NCBI RefSeq assembly: GCF_022669055.1
Contig: NZ_JAJMLW010000002.1
Location: forward strand, 434,001 to 498,000
DNA length: 64,000 bases
Source of the DNA: Adlercreutzia faecimuris
Lineage (GTDB): Bacteria; Actinomycetota; Coriobacteriia; Coriobacteriales; Eggerthellaceae
Direction: 5' to 3'
Shown: positions 49,651 through 58,015 of the stretch, in pieces
Position numbering within the stretch: position 1 is the first letter of the stretch
Layout: each line of letters begins with the position of its first letter
Program-made: the position numbers and the translations under genes
The notes under the pieces: model-generated
The model's input: the letters and a program-made list of their open reading frames with translations, nothing else
Databases searched by the model: none
What the model was told of the DNA's origin: nothing

Positions 49651-51605
49651 CCGCGCTCGGAGATGAGGCCCTGGCGGTAGGCCGCGAGCAGGCGCTCGAG
49701 GTCGGCCACGCGCTGCTTGAGCTCGGCGCCGGTATCGGTGTCGGCCACGAGCGTGCGCCGCTCCACCCGCTCCACCACGCGCCGCGACGAGTGGATGTCG
49801 AGCCCGCGCTCCACCGCCGCCTCCGCCGACTCGAGCGGCTCGTGGGCCGCCAGCACGAAGCCGTAGGAGTTGGAGATGAGCGTGTAGCCGGCGATGCCCG
49901 TGGTGGGCTGGTAGGCGCGCGAGAACCCGCCGTCGATGGTGAGCACGCGCCCGCCGCACTTCACCGGGTCCTCGCCGTCCTTCGCCTTCACCGGCACGTG
50001 CCCGCAGATGATGCGCGACGCATCCGGGTCCATCCCGAAGTCCTCGAAGACGACGGCCATCGCCGCAGGGTCGTCGAGCAGCGAGTAGAACGGGTTCTTG
50101 ACCTCCTTGCGCGCCTCCTTCTCGGCGATGAGGTAGAGCTCGAAGGTGGCCATCTTGCTCTTGGCGAACAGCGGCGAGCAGGGGCTCAGCCACAGCCACC
50201 ACAGAAGGTCGCGGCAGCGGCGGCGCTCCTCGGCGTCGGGGCTGAAGAACGCCGCGCGCACGGAGCGCTCGAGCACGTCGTAGAGCTCGCGGCCCTTGTA
50301 GCGCCGGCCGAAGACGCTCGCCTCCTTGAGCGAGCCGTCCTCGTTGAGCGGCACGCAGGCGTGGAAGAGCAGGTTGGAGTTGCACACCTTGTAGAGGCTG
50401 CCGGCCTCCAGGAACAGACGCATGTGGCGCTGGAGCTTCTCGCTGCCGACGAAGGCCTGCTCGAGCCGCTGCATGACCGCCTCCTCCTCGGGCGTGAGGC
50501 GGTAGGGGTCGGCCGGGTCAACCGTGGGGAACACCCGGTCGGTGAGCTCGTAGGTCACGCCGTCGACGACGACGGTGCCCCTCTCGTGGTCGATGAGGTG
50601 CAGGAGCTTGCGGTCATCCAGGCCGAAGTCGGGGTTGTCGTCGATGAGGGCCGCCTCCACCTTGAACTGGATGATGGCCATGGCCTTCTGGATCTTCACG
50701 TTCAGCTCGCGCTGGGACTCGGTGAGCCCGGGGTCGCCCTTCAGCCCGAAGGCGACGCAGGGGTCGTCGCGGTAGGCGTCCATGGCGAAGCTGGCGAGCG
50801 GCAGGATGTTGATGCCGTAGGCGTCCTCCAGGATGGACAGGTTGCCGTAGCGGGCGCAGTTGCGCACGACGTGCGCGATGCAGCCCCACTGCCCGAGCGA
50901 CGCGCCCATCCACACGATGTCGTGGTTGCCCCACTGGATGTCGAGGCAGTGGTAGCCGGCCAGCGTGTCCATGATGGCGTCGGGCGCCGGGCCGCGGTCG
51001 TAGACGTCGCCGACGATGTGGAGGTGGTCGACCGACAGGCGCTGCACCAGGTGGCAGAGGGCCTCGACGAAGGCGGGGCCGCGGCCGGTGCGGATGACCG
51101 CGCCGATGATGGCGCGGTGGTAGGCCTCGCGGTCGACGGCGTGGTTGTTCTCGGTCATGAGCTCCTCGAGCGCGTAGGCGAACTCGGGCGGCAGCGCCTT
51201 GCGCACCTTGGACCGGGTGTACTTGCCCGACGCCTGCTTGCACAGCGCCACCAGCCGCTCGGCCGCCGTGGTGACCCAGGCGTCGGCGGCGGCGCGGTCG
51301 AGCCCGTCGAGCGCGAGCGCCGTCTTCTCGCGCGGGTAGTAGACGAGCGTGGCCAGGTCGCGCTTCTCGTCGGCGGTGAGGATGTCGCCGAAGGCGTCGT
51401 CGATCTTGAGGCGCACCGACCCCGAGCCGTTGCGCAGCAGGTGCGAGAACGCCTCGTGCTCGCCGTGGATGTCCGACGCGAAGATCTCGGTGCCTTTCGG
51501 CAGGCTGAGCACGGCGCTCAGGTTGATGACCTCGGCCGCCGCGTCGGCGACGGTCGGGAACGACTGGGAGAGCAGTCTCAAGTAGCGGAGCTCGCGTTCG
51601 TCCAT
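49647..51605 (-). CDS. fbp: Fructose-1,6-bisphosphatase, class 3
   Basis: Gluconeogenic enzyme that hydrolyses fructose 1,6-bisphosphate to fructose 6-phosphate. At 652 residues it has the length of Firmicute class 3 Fbp. Calcineurin-like metal motifs are present: IFASDIHGEHEAFSHLL (D.H), LHIVGDVYDRGPAPDAI (GDxxDRG) and DIQWGNHDIVWMGAS (GNHD). A late ICGHVPVKAKDGEDP holds the final metal His. Conserved NCARYGNLSILEDAYGINIL follows the GNHD region. Purine-rich GAGGAGG lies six to eight bases before ATG 51605. Confidence 0.95.
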   Translation of the reverse strand: MDERELRYLRLLSQSFPTVADAAAEVINLSAVLSLPKGTEIFASDIHGEHEAFSHLLRNGSGSVRLKIDDAFGDILTADEKRDLATLVYYPREKTALALDGLDRAAADAWVTTAAERLVALCKQASGKYTRSKVRKALPPEFAYALEELMTENNHAVDREAYHRAIIGAVIRTGRGPAFVEALCHLVQRLSVDHLHIVGDVYDRGPAPDAIMDTLAGYHCLDIQWGNHDIVWMGASLGQWGCIAHVVRNCARYGNLSILEDAYGINILPLASFAMDAYRDDPCVAFGLKGDPGLTESQRELNVKIQKAMAIIQFKVEAALIDDNPDFGLDDRKLLHLIDHERGTVVVDGVTYELTDRVFPTVDPADPYRLTPEEEAVMQRLEQAFVGSEKLQRHMRLFLEAGSLYKVCNSNLLFHACVPLNEDGSLKEASVFGRRYKGRELYDVLERSVRAAFFSPDAEERRRCRDLLWWLWLSPCSPLFAKSKMATFELYLIAEKEARKEVKNPFYSLLDDPAAMAVVFEDFGMDPDASRIICGHVPVKAKDGEDPVKCGGRVLTIDGGFSRAYQPTTGIAGYTLISNSYGFVLAAHEPLESAEAAVERGLDIHSSRRVVERVERRTLVADTDTGAELKQRVADLERLLAAYRQGLISERG

Positions 51606-51799
51606 GGGGGCCTCCTCGGGGCGTAGTCGGCGGATGGCCCCATTGTAGCGCCGCGGCGCGCCGCGCCCCGCCCGCCCCCGGCGAGCCGCCCCGCCCCCTC
51701 GGGAGGTGGGCGCGCGGGCGAAGACGCCCGCGTCGGGACCGACCGACCGCGAAGTGCTATAGAATGGGGCATCATAGCCGCCGCTTGAGAGGAGTCCCC

Positions 51800-52174
51800 A
51801 TGGCCGCCACGTTCCTGCACCGCTGCACCCACGTGCTCGACAAGGAGAAGACCGTCGCGTTCTACGAGCAGGCGCTCGGCTTCCGCGTCGTACGGGAGAT
51901 GGGGCCCGACGACGGGTCGTGGACGAACACGTTCATGGAGGCGCCCGGCTGCCCCTTCCAGCTGGAGCTGACGTGGAACCGCGGCCGCGTGGAGCCCTAC
52001 GACAACGGCGGGCCCGACCAGCACATCGCCTTCGCCGTCGACGACTTCGACGCCGCGCACGCGCTCCACGAGGAGATGGGCTGCATCATCCGCGAGAACC
52101 CCGCCATGGGGCTCTACTTCATCGCCGACCCCGAGGGGCAGTGGATCGAGATCCTCCCGCGGGAGGGCCGCTAG
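51800..52174 (+). CDS. VOC-family protein (glyoxalase I-like)
   Basis: A 124-residue single-domain metalloenzyme of the vicinal-oxygen-chelate family. FLHRCTHVLDKEKTVAFYEQ gives the first metal His and start of the fold, ELTWNRGRVEPYDNGGPDQH IAF holds a Glu and His, and GQWIEILPREG a final Glu. This matches lactoylglutathione lyase-type spacing, though thiol cofactors other than glutathione are likely here. GAGAGGAG precedes ATG 51800; a TATAGAAT -10 element lies about 35 bases upstream. Confidence 0.85.
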   Translation: MAATFLHRCTHVLDKEKTVAFYEQALGFRVVREMGPDDGSWTNTFMEAPGCPFQLELTWNRGRVEPYDNGGPDQHIAFAVDDFDAAHALHEEMGCIIRENPAMGLYFIADPEGQWIEILPREGR

Positions 52175-52198
52175 GGCCGCGGGGAGGGAGCGGGGAAG

Positions 52199-52489
52199 AT
52201 GGGCAGCAGGAAGGGATCGGCCAAGGCGCGGCAGCGGGCGGCCTTCGAGGCCGGGGCGGGTGACTTGGGCGACGCGTTCGCCCGCGAGGAGCGCCGCCGC
52301 GACGAGGCCGACGCCGAGCGCGAGGCCGCGACGCGCCGCCGCGCCTGCGAGTCGAAGAACCGCTACGCCACCCGCGCCGACGCCGAGGAGGCCATCGCCT
52401 CCTGCGCCGCCCACGGCACCCGCGGCCTCAGCGCCTACCGCTGCCCCCACTGCCGCGGCTGGCACCTCACCTCCCACCCCTGGGACTAG
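52199..52489 (+). CDS. Small Cys/His zinc-binding hypothetical protein
   Basis: A 96-residue basic protein. The N-terminal half is charged helix (AREERRRDEADAEREAATRR). The C-terminal half has a putative zinc site: CESKNRYATRADAEEAIASC, then YRCPHCRGWHLTSH. The CxxCxxxHxxxH end recurs in small actinobacterial proteins of unknown role. It starts 24 bases after the VOC gene, with GGGAGCGGGG upstream. Confidence 0.65.
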   Translation: MGSRKGSAKARQRAAFEAGAGDLGDAFAREERRRDEADAEREAATRRRACESKNRYATRADAEEAIASCAAHGTRGLSAYRCPHCRGWHLTSHPWD

Positions 52490-52557
52490 GCGGGGCGCCT
52501 TCCGCGCTTCCGCATCATGACGAAGGAGCGCGTCGACGCTCGCCCCCGCAGGGGCGC

Positions 52558-53196
52558 TCAGAAGAGCCAGAGCTGGAGGTAGGAGACGGCGCAGCAGGCG
52601 GCGAAGCCGATGACAAGGATCGCGAACAGGCCGTTGGCCACCGGCGGGCGCAGGCGCGCGAAGCCCTCGCAGGCAAGCGGGAAGATCACCCAGACGTAGA
52701 CGACGGCCACGAGCCCGATGAGCACGTCGTTGACGAGCCACGCCTGGCCGAGCACGTTGAGCGGCAGGTCCGAGTTGTCCCAGTAGGGGTACTCGCCGGC
52801 GACGTCGGGCTGGTTCACCAGCAGGCCGATCACCAGCTCGAGCAGCATGCTGAGCACGACGGTGACGGCGAAGGACTCGAGCACCGCGCCGGCCAGGGTG
52901 CGCCGGCGCATGATCAGACGCTCCTTCAGCGGCTCGATCACGAGCGTCATCACCACGGCCCCCACGCCGTAGACCCAGTAGGGGTGGTACCACGGGTCGG
53001 TCCAGACGGGGTAGCCCTCCGACACGATGCCGAAGCAGCGGTCCATGAGCAGGCAGTAGGGGATCTCGAGCCAGTGGCCGGCCAGGGCTCCCAGGCAGAA
53101 GCAGACGATGAGGGCGCGCCAGAACGGCCAGGTGCGGGGCGCGAAGTAGCCGATCTCGTCATGCTCGGTGATCCTATGCAAACCCAGCTTGGCCAT
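52558..53196 (-). CDS. Six-helix membrane protein (ABC permease type IV-like)
   Basis: A 212-residue integral membrane protein with about six helices: ALIVCFCLGALAGHWLEIPY, WVYGVGAVVMTLVIEPLKER, LESFAVTVVLSMLLELVIGL, and three more after the conserved YPYWDNSDLPLNVLG loop. The WLEIPYCLL and GVGAVV...EPLKERL elements resemble PF06541-like putative ABC-transporter permeases common in Firmicutes. Transport function is not shown. It starts at ATG 53196 with AAGGGCC upstream. Confidence 0.65.
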   Translation of the reverse strand: MAKLGLHRITEHDEIGYFAPRTWPFWRALIVCFCLGALAGHWLEIPYCLLMDRCFGIVSEGYPVWTDPWYHPYWVYGVGAVVMTLVIEPLKERLIMRRRTLAGAVLESFAVTVVLSMLLELVIGLLVNQPDVAGEYPYWDNSDLPLNVLGQAWLVNDVLIGLVAVVYVWVIFPLACEGFARLRPPVANGLFAILVIGFAACCAVSYLQLWLF

Positions 53197-53433
53197 GGCG
53201 GCCCTTCCCCTCGCGGCTCCCGCGCGGGCCCGCGCCCGAGGGGCGCCTGCCGGCGGTAGCCCCACTCTAGGCCCCGCAGGCGGGAGGCCGGGCCCGCGCG
53301 CGTCCTCCTTTGCCGCGACGCTGCCACATCGTTACCGCGCCGAGCGTCTGCCGCGGGCTGGAGGGCGCGCACGTCGCATCTCCACGCGCCCGCAGGCCGC
53401 TCGCGCGAACGCGCTCGCCGGACGCATCCGGCC

Positions 53434-53536
53434 AGACCAGCGGCCGATTCTTGCACCCTGGGTACAATCGAGTCACCGATGCCGCGCCTGCCGGTCCCCT
53501 GGTTGCCCCTCAGGTGCGGGAATCGGCCGCTGGTCT
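53434..53536. repeat. 23-bp inverted repeat flanking a promoter-like spacer
   Basis: The left arm AGACCAGCGGCCGATTCTTG... (53434-53456) and right arm (53514-53536) match in 21 of 23 positions as inverted repeats. The 57-base spacer holds GGTACAATCG, a -10-like sequence. It lies just upstream of the MFS gene and may form a leader hairpin controlling it. Confidence 0.7.
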
Positions 53537-53587
53537 CGGATGAAGACGCCCGCCGGACGCCTCAGGGCCGAGGGAAGGGAGTCGCCC

Positions 53588-54799
53588 ATGGAAGACGATC
53601 GCGGCCGCGACGGCTGGCTGGCCGCGCCCCAGCCGCGCCTCGGGGCGCCCGGGCTCGCCGGGCTGCTCATCCTGGCCAACGCTCTCATCCCCTTCTCGCT
53701 CGACATCTACACCCCCTCGGTGCCCATGATGCCCGCCTACTTCGGCACCACCGAGGCCCTCGTCAATCTGACCATCCTCGGCTTCTTCCTCTTCTTCGCC
53801 GTGGGGCTGCTCGTCTTCGGGCCGGTGAGCGACCGCGTGGGGCGCAAGCCGGTGCTCGTCGGCGGCATCCTCGCCTACATCGCCGGGAGCGCGCTGTGCG
53901 CCGTCGCCCCCACCATCTACGTGCTCATCGGCGCCCGCGTGGTCCAGGCCCTCGGGGCCGGCGCGGTGAACGCCGTGTCCATGGCCCTCGTGAAGGACTG
54001 CTTCGCGCCGGCGCGCCGCGGCACGATGCTCGCCCTCATCCAGGTGCTCACCGTCGTGGGGCCCGTGCTCGCGCCGCTCCTGGGCGGCGTCATCATCCAG
54101 CTCGCATCGTGGCGCGCCATCTTCTGGGCGCTCGCGGCGCTCGGCGGCCTCTGCCTGGCCGCGGCCCTGCTCTTCCGCGAGAGCCTGCCTGCCGACGAGC
54201 GCACCAACGACGGCGTCCTGCGCTCGCTGCGCGGCCTCGGGCGCGTCGCGCGGCAGCGGAAGTTCATGCTGATCCTGGCGGCCGCGTCGCTGTTCAACCT
54301 ACCGTTCATGGCCTACATCGCCGTCGGGTCCTACGTCTACGTCGACCTCTTCGGCGAGACCCAACAGGTCTACACCTACTTCTTCGCCGCCACCGCCGGC
54401 TTCTCCACCCTGGGGCCGGTGCTGCACCTGCGCTTCGGACGCGGCGCGTCGCCCTGGCGCCTCACCTACCTCCTGCTGGCCGCGTGCGCGGCGCTGGGGG
54501 CGGCGATGCTCGCGGTGGGCGGCCGGTCGGTCTGGGCGTTCGCGGCGCTGATGATGCTCTTCGCCGCGGCGAGCGCCACGGTGCGCCCCTACACCACCAA
54601 CCTGCTGCTGGGGCTGTGCCGCGGCGACACCGGCGCCGCCAGCTCGATGATCAACTTCCTGAACACGGCCGCCGGCGTGGTGGGCATGGCCCTCATCATG
54701 CTGCCCTTCCCCGACTACGTGACGGGCATCGGCGCCATCCTGCTGGTCTCGATGCTCGCGGGCCTGCCCCTCTGGGCCATCGCCTGCCGCGCCCGCTGA
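53588..54799 (+). CDS. MFS drug efflux transporter (Bcr/CflA-like)
   Basis: A 403-residue proton-driven exporter with 12 predicted helices. Family signs: FSLDIYTPSVPMMPAYFGTT at the end of helix 1, FGPVSDRVGRKPVLVGGILA (loop 2-3 motif A), and ALGAGAVNAVSMALVKDCFA followed by LAPLLGGVIIQLASWRAIFW (motif C region). It matches the Bcr/CflA subfamily of drug resistance transporters. The start is ATG 53588, with AAGGGAG upstream. The leader holds a large inverted repeat. Confidence 0.9.
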   Translation: MEDDRGRDGWLAAPQPRLGAPGLAGLLILANALIPFSLDIYTPSVPMMPAYFGTTEALVNLTILGFFLFFAVGLLVFGPVSDRVGRKPVLVGGILAYIAGSALCAVAPTIYVLIGARVVQALGAGAVNAVSMALVKDCFAPARRGTMLALIQVLTVVGPVLAPLLGGVIIQLASWRAIFWALAALGGLCLAAALLFRESLPADERTNDGVLRSLRGLGRVARQRKFMLILAAASLFNLPFMAYIAVGSYVYVDLFGETQQVYTYFFAATAGFSTLGPVLHLRFGRGASPWRLTYLLLAACAALGAAMLAVGGRSVWAFAALMMLFAAASATVRPYTTNLLLGLCRGDTGAASSMINFLNTAAGVVGMALIMLPFPDYVTGIGAILLVSMLAGLPLWAIACRAR

Positions 54800-54834
54800 G
54801 GCACGCGGGCGCACGCCGGCGCCCCGTCCGAATT

Positions 54835-54850
54835 TGTTTCACGTGAAACG
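54835..54850. promoter_or_regulatory. parS (ParB binding) site 1
   Basis: TGTTTCACGTGAAACG differs from the parS consensus TGTTTCACGTGAAACA at the last base only. Intergenic. Confidence 0.85.
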
Positions 54851-54939
54851 CCTTGAGGCGGACTTGGCGCGCTATCCTATGCCGGAGAGGATGACGGGCA
54901 CCCCGATGCCTGCGACGCCCGGCGGGCGGAGACGTCGGA

Positions 54940-54955
54940 TGCTTCACGTGAAACG
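54940..54955. promoter_or_regulatory. parS (ParB binding) site 2
   Basis: TGCTTCACGTGAAACG has two differences from the consensus, both in the outer positions. It lies 105 bases from site 1, in the same intergenic region. Confidence 0.75.
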
Positions 54956-55045
54956 CCCCGCGTCCGATTCCCCGCGGAGAGGGCCGCTGGGGAGAAGAAC
55001 AACCGGGAAAAGCGGCAGAGGCTGCGGGAAGGGAGAGGGAGGGCC

Positions 55046-56068
55046 ATGGAGATCACGGCGGTTGCGGAGCGCGAAGACGCGCTCGTGGGCGAGCTGCTCG
55101 CGCTGTGGCGCGCCTCGGTGGAGGCCACCCACGACTTCCTGACGCCCGTCGAGGTCGACCGCATCGCCGGCTACGTGCCCGACGCCCTGCGCGGCGTCGA
55201 GGCCCTCGCCGTGGCCCGCGACGATCAGGGCGGGGCCCTCGGGTTCGCCGGCGTGGACGGCGACGGGCTCGAGATGCTCTTCGTCGCCCCCGCCGCGCGC
55301 GGCACCGGCGTCGGCACGGCGCTCCTGCGCCATGCGGTGGGGACGCTGGGCGCGCGGCGCCTCGACGTGAACGAGCAGAACCCGGCCGCCCGCGGCTTCT
55401 ACGAGCACCGCGGCTTCCGCATCGCGGGCCGCTCCCCCGTCGACGGCCAGGGCGACCCCTACCCCCTGCTCCACCTCGAGCTGGCCGATCCCGCCGCCCT
55501 GGGCCTGCCGACCACGATCGAGACCGAGCGGCTCGTGCTGCGCCCCTGGCGCGAGGGCGACGCGGACGACCTCTTCGCGCTGGCCCGCGACCCGCGCGTG
55601 GGGCCTCCCGCCGGCTGGCCTCCCCACGGCAGCGTCGAGGAGAGCCGCGAGGTCATCCGCACCGTCTTCTCCGCCCCCGAGACCTATGCGATCACCCTGC
55701 GCGGCGACGGCCGCCCCGTCGGCTGCGTCGGCCTGCTCACGGGCGACGCCGGCACCGAGCCGCTGGCGCCCGGCGAGGCCGAGGTCGGCTACTGGGTCGG
55801 CGTGCCGTGGCAGGACCACGGGATCGCCACCGAGGCCGCCCGCGCCCTCATGCGCCGTGCCTTCGACGATTTGGGCCTCTCCGCGCTCTGGTGCAGCTAC
55901 CGTGCGGACAACGGGCCCTCGGCCCGCGTGGCCGCCAAGTGCGGCTTCGCCCCGCACCACGTGACGCGCGGCCTGCCCCGCCCGCTCATGGACGATGCGT
56001 GCGACGCCTGCTTCACGCGCCTCGACCGCACGGCATGGCAGGCTGCCCGAGATGGCGCCTCCCGCTAG
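55046..56068 (+). CDS. Double-domain GNAT acetyltransferase
   Basis: A 340-residue fusion of two acetyltransferases. The first (about 1-148) resembles YjaB-type GNATs: EMLFVAPAARGTGVGTALLR holds the acetyl-CoA loop, then NEQNPAARGFYEHRGFRIAG. The second (about 155-335) is RimJ/RimL-like: IETERLVLRPWREGDADDLF, YWVGVPWQDHGIATEAARAL and RADNGPSARVAAKCGFAPHH. Substrates are unknown. GGGAGAGGGAGG lies before ATG 55046. Confidence 0.88.
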   Translation: MEITAVAEREDALVGELLALWRASVEATHDFLTPVEVDRIAGYVPDALRGVEALAVARDDQGGALGFAGVDGDGLEMLFVAPAARGTGVGTALLRHAVGTLGARRLDVNEQNPAARGFYEHRGFRIAGRSPVDGQGDPYPLLHLELADPAALGLPTTIETERLVLRPWREGDADDLFALARDPRVGPPAGWPPHGSVEESREVIRTVFSAPETYAITLRGDGRPVGCVGLLTGDAGTEPLAPGEAEVGYWVGVPWQDHGIATEAARALMRRAFDDLGLSALWCSYRADNGPSARVAAKCGFAPHHVTRGLPRPLMDDACDACFTRLDRTAWQAARDGASR

Positions 56069-56094
56069 CCGGGGAGCCCGCCGGCGGGGCGCCG

Positions 56095-56240
56095 CCCCGC
56101 GCGCCAGACGCCGCTTGGTACGCAAGGCAGTGCCCGGGTGTCAGACGGCGCCCGCGCGCAAAGGCGGAGCCCCGGGCGCAAGCACTGCGCCCCTGGTGCA
56201 AGGCGTCGCCCCATGCGCCAGGCGGCGCCCCGCGCGCGGG
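56095..56240. repeat. Degenerate ~20-bp tandem repeats
   Basis: Seven imperfect units of 16-24 bases, approximately CGCAAGGCGGCGCCCCGGG, for example CGCAAAGGCGGAGCCCCGGG, CGCAAGCACTGCGCCCCTGG and TGCAAGGCGTCGCCCCATG. They lie between the GNAT gene and parS site 3. Not coding as far as can be seen. Confidence 0.65.
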
Positions 56241-56263
56241 GCGCCGCCCGAACACGCACGCGG

Positions 56264-56279
56264 CGTTTCACGTGAAACA
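56264..56279. promoter_or_regulatory. parS (ParB binding) site 3
   Basis: CGTTTCACGTGAAACA has one outer difference from the consensus. It lies 40 bases upstream of thpR. Confidence 0.85.
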
Positions 56280-56318
56280 CCGCGCGACCGAAACAGCACG
56301 CGGAAGGGAGAGCCGACC

Positions 56319-56846
56319 ATGAGGACGTTCATCGCGCTGGAGCCGCCCGCTGCCTTCGCCGACGAGGCGGCGGGCGTCGCGCGGACGCTCTCGCGCGCCG
56401 TCGAGGGCCGCTTCCTGCCGCGGGAGTCCTACCACCTGACGCTCGCGTTCCTCGGCGAGGTCGACGACGCCGGCGCAGCCCGCGCCATGGACGCCCTCGA
56501 CGAGGCCTGCGCCGGCCGCGGCCCCGTGCCGCTGCGACCCGAGGGCCTGGGGAAGTTCGGTCGCGCGTCCGACGCCACGCTCTGGCTCGGCATCGCGGAC
56601 GACCCGGCGCTCACGGGCCTCGCCGCCGCCGTGCGCGACGCGCTCGCCGCCCGCGGCCTCCCCTTCGACGAGCACCCCTTCCGCCCGCACCTCACCCTCG
56701 CCCGCCGCGCCCGCATCCCCCGCGCGGCCCTCCCGCCGCTTGCCTTCCCCGCCCCGGCCGTCGCGACCCGCGTCGCCCTCCTCAAGAGCACCCTCTCCCG
56801 CGAGGGCGCCGAGTACAAGCCGCTCTCTGTAGTTAGCTTAAGGTAA
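56319..56846 (+). CDS. thpR: RNA 2',3'-cyclic phosphodiesterase ThpR (LigT-like)
   Basis: A 175-residue 2H phosphoesterase that opens 2',3'-cyclic phosphates in RNA. The two HxTx motifs are YHLTLAFLGEV near residue 44 and RPHLTLARRARIP near residue 127. MRTFIALEPP is the conserved start. The length is typical. GGAAGGGAGAG precedes ATG 56319. The upstream region contains a parS site. Confidence 0.92.
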   Translation: MRTFIALEPPAAFADEAAGVARTLSRAVEGRFLPRESYHLTLAFLGEVDDAGAARAMDALDEACAGRGPVPLRPEGLGKFGRASDATLWLGIADDPALTGLAAAVRDALAARGLPFDEHPFRPHLTLARRARIPRAALPPLAFPAPAVATRVALLKSTLSREGAEYKPLSVVSLR

Positions 56847-56910
56847 CTAATTATCGCGACGCGCTCGGATCGCCTTCGTCTCGCATTCCCGCCCCTCTAC
56901 CATGCGAGAA

Positions 56911-56926
56911 TGTTTCACGTGAAACA
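56911..56926. promoter_or_regulatory. parS (ParB binding) site 4
   Basis: TGTTTCACGTGAAACA is identical to the consensus. Its flanks (GCGAGAA before, T-CTGT after) are nearly the same as those of site 5, 158 bases away. Confidence 0.93.
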
Positions 56927-57068
56927 TCTGTATGCGCTTTCGGGAAGCGAGGTGGACGCGTCGCCTGGGTGTCTGCATGGCCTCAGGAAGACGAGGCGGA
57001 CGGCGGGGCCGCGGACGGGGCGGACTTCCACAAGAGGGAGGGAATCGCCCTCACTCGCCTGGCGAGAA

Positions 57069-57084
57069 TGTTTCACGTGAAACA
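57069..57084. promoter_or_regulatory. parS (ParB binding) site 5
   Basis: Identical to the consensus TGTTTCACGTGAAACA. It shares an extended flank with site 4, suggesting local duplication. Confidence 0.93.
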
Positions 57085-57122
57085 TTTGTGCGCTAATGAG
57101 AGGCGGAAGGAAGGCGGAGGCC

Positions 57123-57530
57123 CTAGTCATCGAGAAGCGGGTTGTGGGTCATGCGCAGGCCGCGATCGAGGCCGGCGAGGATGCCGAGCACGGTGAGCGC
57201 GCCGTCCGCCCAGGTCGGCAGGCCGAGGGTCGGCAGACGGAAGACGAGGAGCGCCGACAGCTCGCCCAGCGCGTCGGCTGCGTCGGCGAGGACGCCGGCG
57301 TCGAGCAGCCCGAGCGCGCCGGATGCCCCGCCGGCCGCGCCAGCGGAGGCGGCGAGCGACCCGGCCGCGTCCGCGAGCGTGCCGGCCGCGCCCCCAGCCA
57401 GCGCGAGCAGCTGATTCACCGCGTTGGGTGCCTGCGTGACCAGCGCGAACGCCAGCACAACCCATGCGCCGGCGGCGAGCGCCGCACCACCGCCATCCGC
57501 GCGCGGAAATGTTTCACGTGAAACACTCGT
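57123..57530 (-). CDS. Possible small Ala-rich membrane protein
   Basis: The frame is open from 57908 to 57123, but only the C-terminal ~125 residues look like protein: AALAAGAWVVLAFALVTQAP, NAVNQLLALAGGAAGTLADA, and LSALLVFRLPTLGLPTWADG followed by LDRGLRMTHNPLLDD. Two or three hydrophobic segments are separated by Ala/Gly-rich stretches. The start is unclear; upstream residues come from a low-complexity tract and parS site 6. It may be a real gene with an unidentified start or a product of composition bias. Confidence 0.35.
   Translation of the reverse strand, partial: TSVSRETFPRADGGGAALAAGAWVVLAFALVTQAPNAVNQLLALAGGAAGTLADAAGSLAASAGAAGGASGALGLLDAGVLADAADALGELSALLVFRLPTLGLPTWADGALTVLGILAGLDRGLRMTHNPLLDD
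57510..57525. promoter_or_regulatory. parS (ParB binding) site 6
   Basis: Identical to the consensus TGTTTCACGTGAAACA. Confidence 0.93.
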
Positions 57531-57895
57531 TCGCCCTTCTCGCGCCCGCGCGCGAGTGCCCGCATCTCCCACGTGCGCCGTGCCTTCTACGCCTCTCTCG
57601 CCGCCTGCGCCTCCCACGCTCCGCACGATTCCCGTGCGCACCGCGCTTCCTGCCCCGCTCTCACTTCCCCCGTCTCCCACGCTTCTTGCGATTCCCGCAC
57701 CCCCCACGCTTCCCCCAAGAGCCGCGCGAGCCACGCCTCCCGCGCATCCCTCGCATCCCGCGCCGGTCACGCCTCCCGCACGCGCCGCGTCCCTCGCGCC
57801 TCCCGCGCTCCCCGCACCGCCCGTCAACGCCTGGCACGCTGCCGCACCGGCGCCCCGCGCGCACCCGTCCCTCCCCGCGGCTGCAGGCCACCCCA
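57530..57895. repeat. Pyrimidine-rich degenerate repeat tract
   Basis: About 365 bases in which the plus strand is strongly C/T-biased, with imperfect units such as CGCCTCCCGCGC, CACGCTTCCCCC and CGCGCCTCCCGC. The region resembles a decayed minisatellite. No supported gene. It sits between parS site 6 and the TetR operator. Confidence 0.6.
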
Positions 57896-57921
57896 TCATC
57901 CCTTCCATCCTTCTCTCCTTT

Positions 57922-57956
57922 TATAATACGTTTGTATTTTATACACGTGTATTATA
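57922..57956. promoter_or_regulatory. AT-rich TetR operator/promoter
   Basis: TATAATAC and GTATTATA enclose two dyads, ATACGTTTGTAT and the perfect palindrome ATACACGTGTAT (57941-57952). It lies 60 bases upstream of the TetR gene, in otherwise GC-rich DNA. Likely promoter with autoregulatory operator. Confidence 0.65.
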
Positions 57957-58015
57957 ATAGCAAGAGAGAGGAACGCAAGAAGCGAGAAGCCGGGACGCGC
58001 GAGAAGGGGGCCACG

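Noticed and set aside
56095-56240. CRISPR array
   Set aside because: Units are 16-24 bases, imperfect and without spacers; no cas genes nearby. No CRISPR array was seen anywhere in the window.
57530-57908. N-terminal extension of the Ala-rich membrane protein
   Set aside because: The residues come from a C/T-rich repeat tract and have the same composition in all frames; only the part below 57530 is kept, with low confidence.
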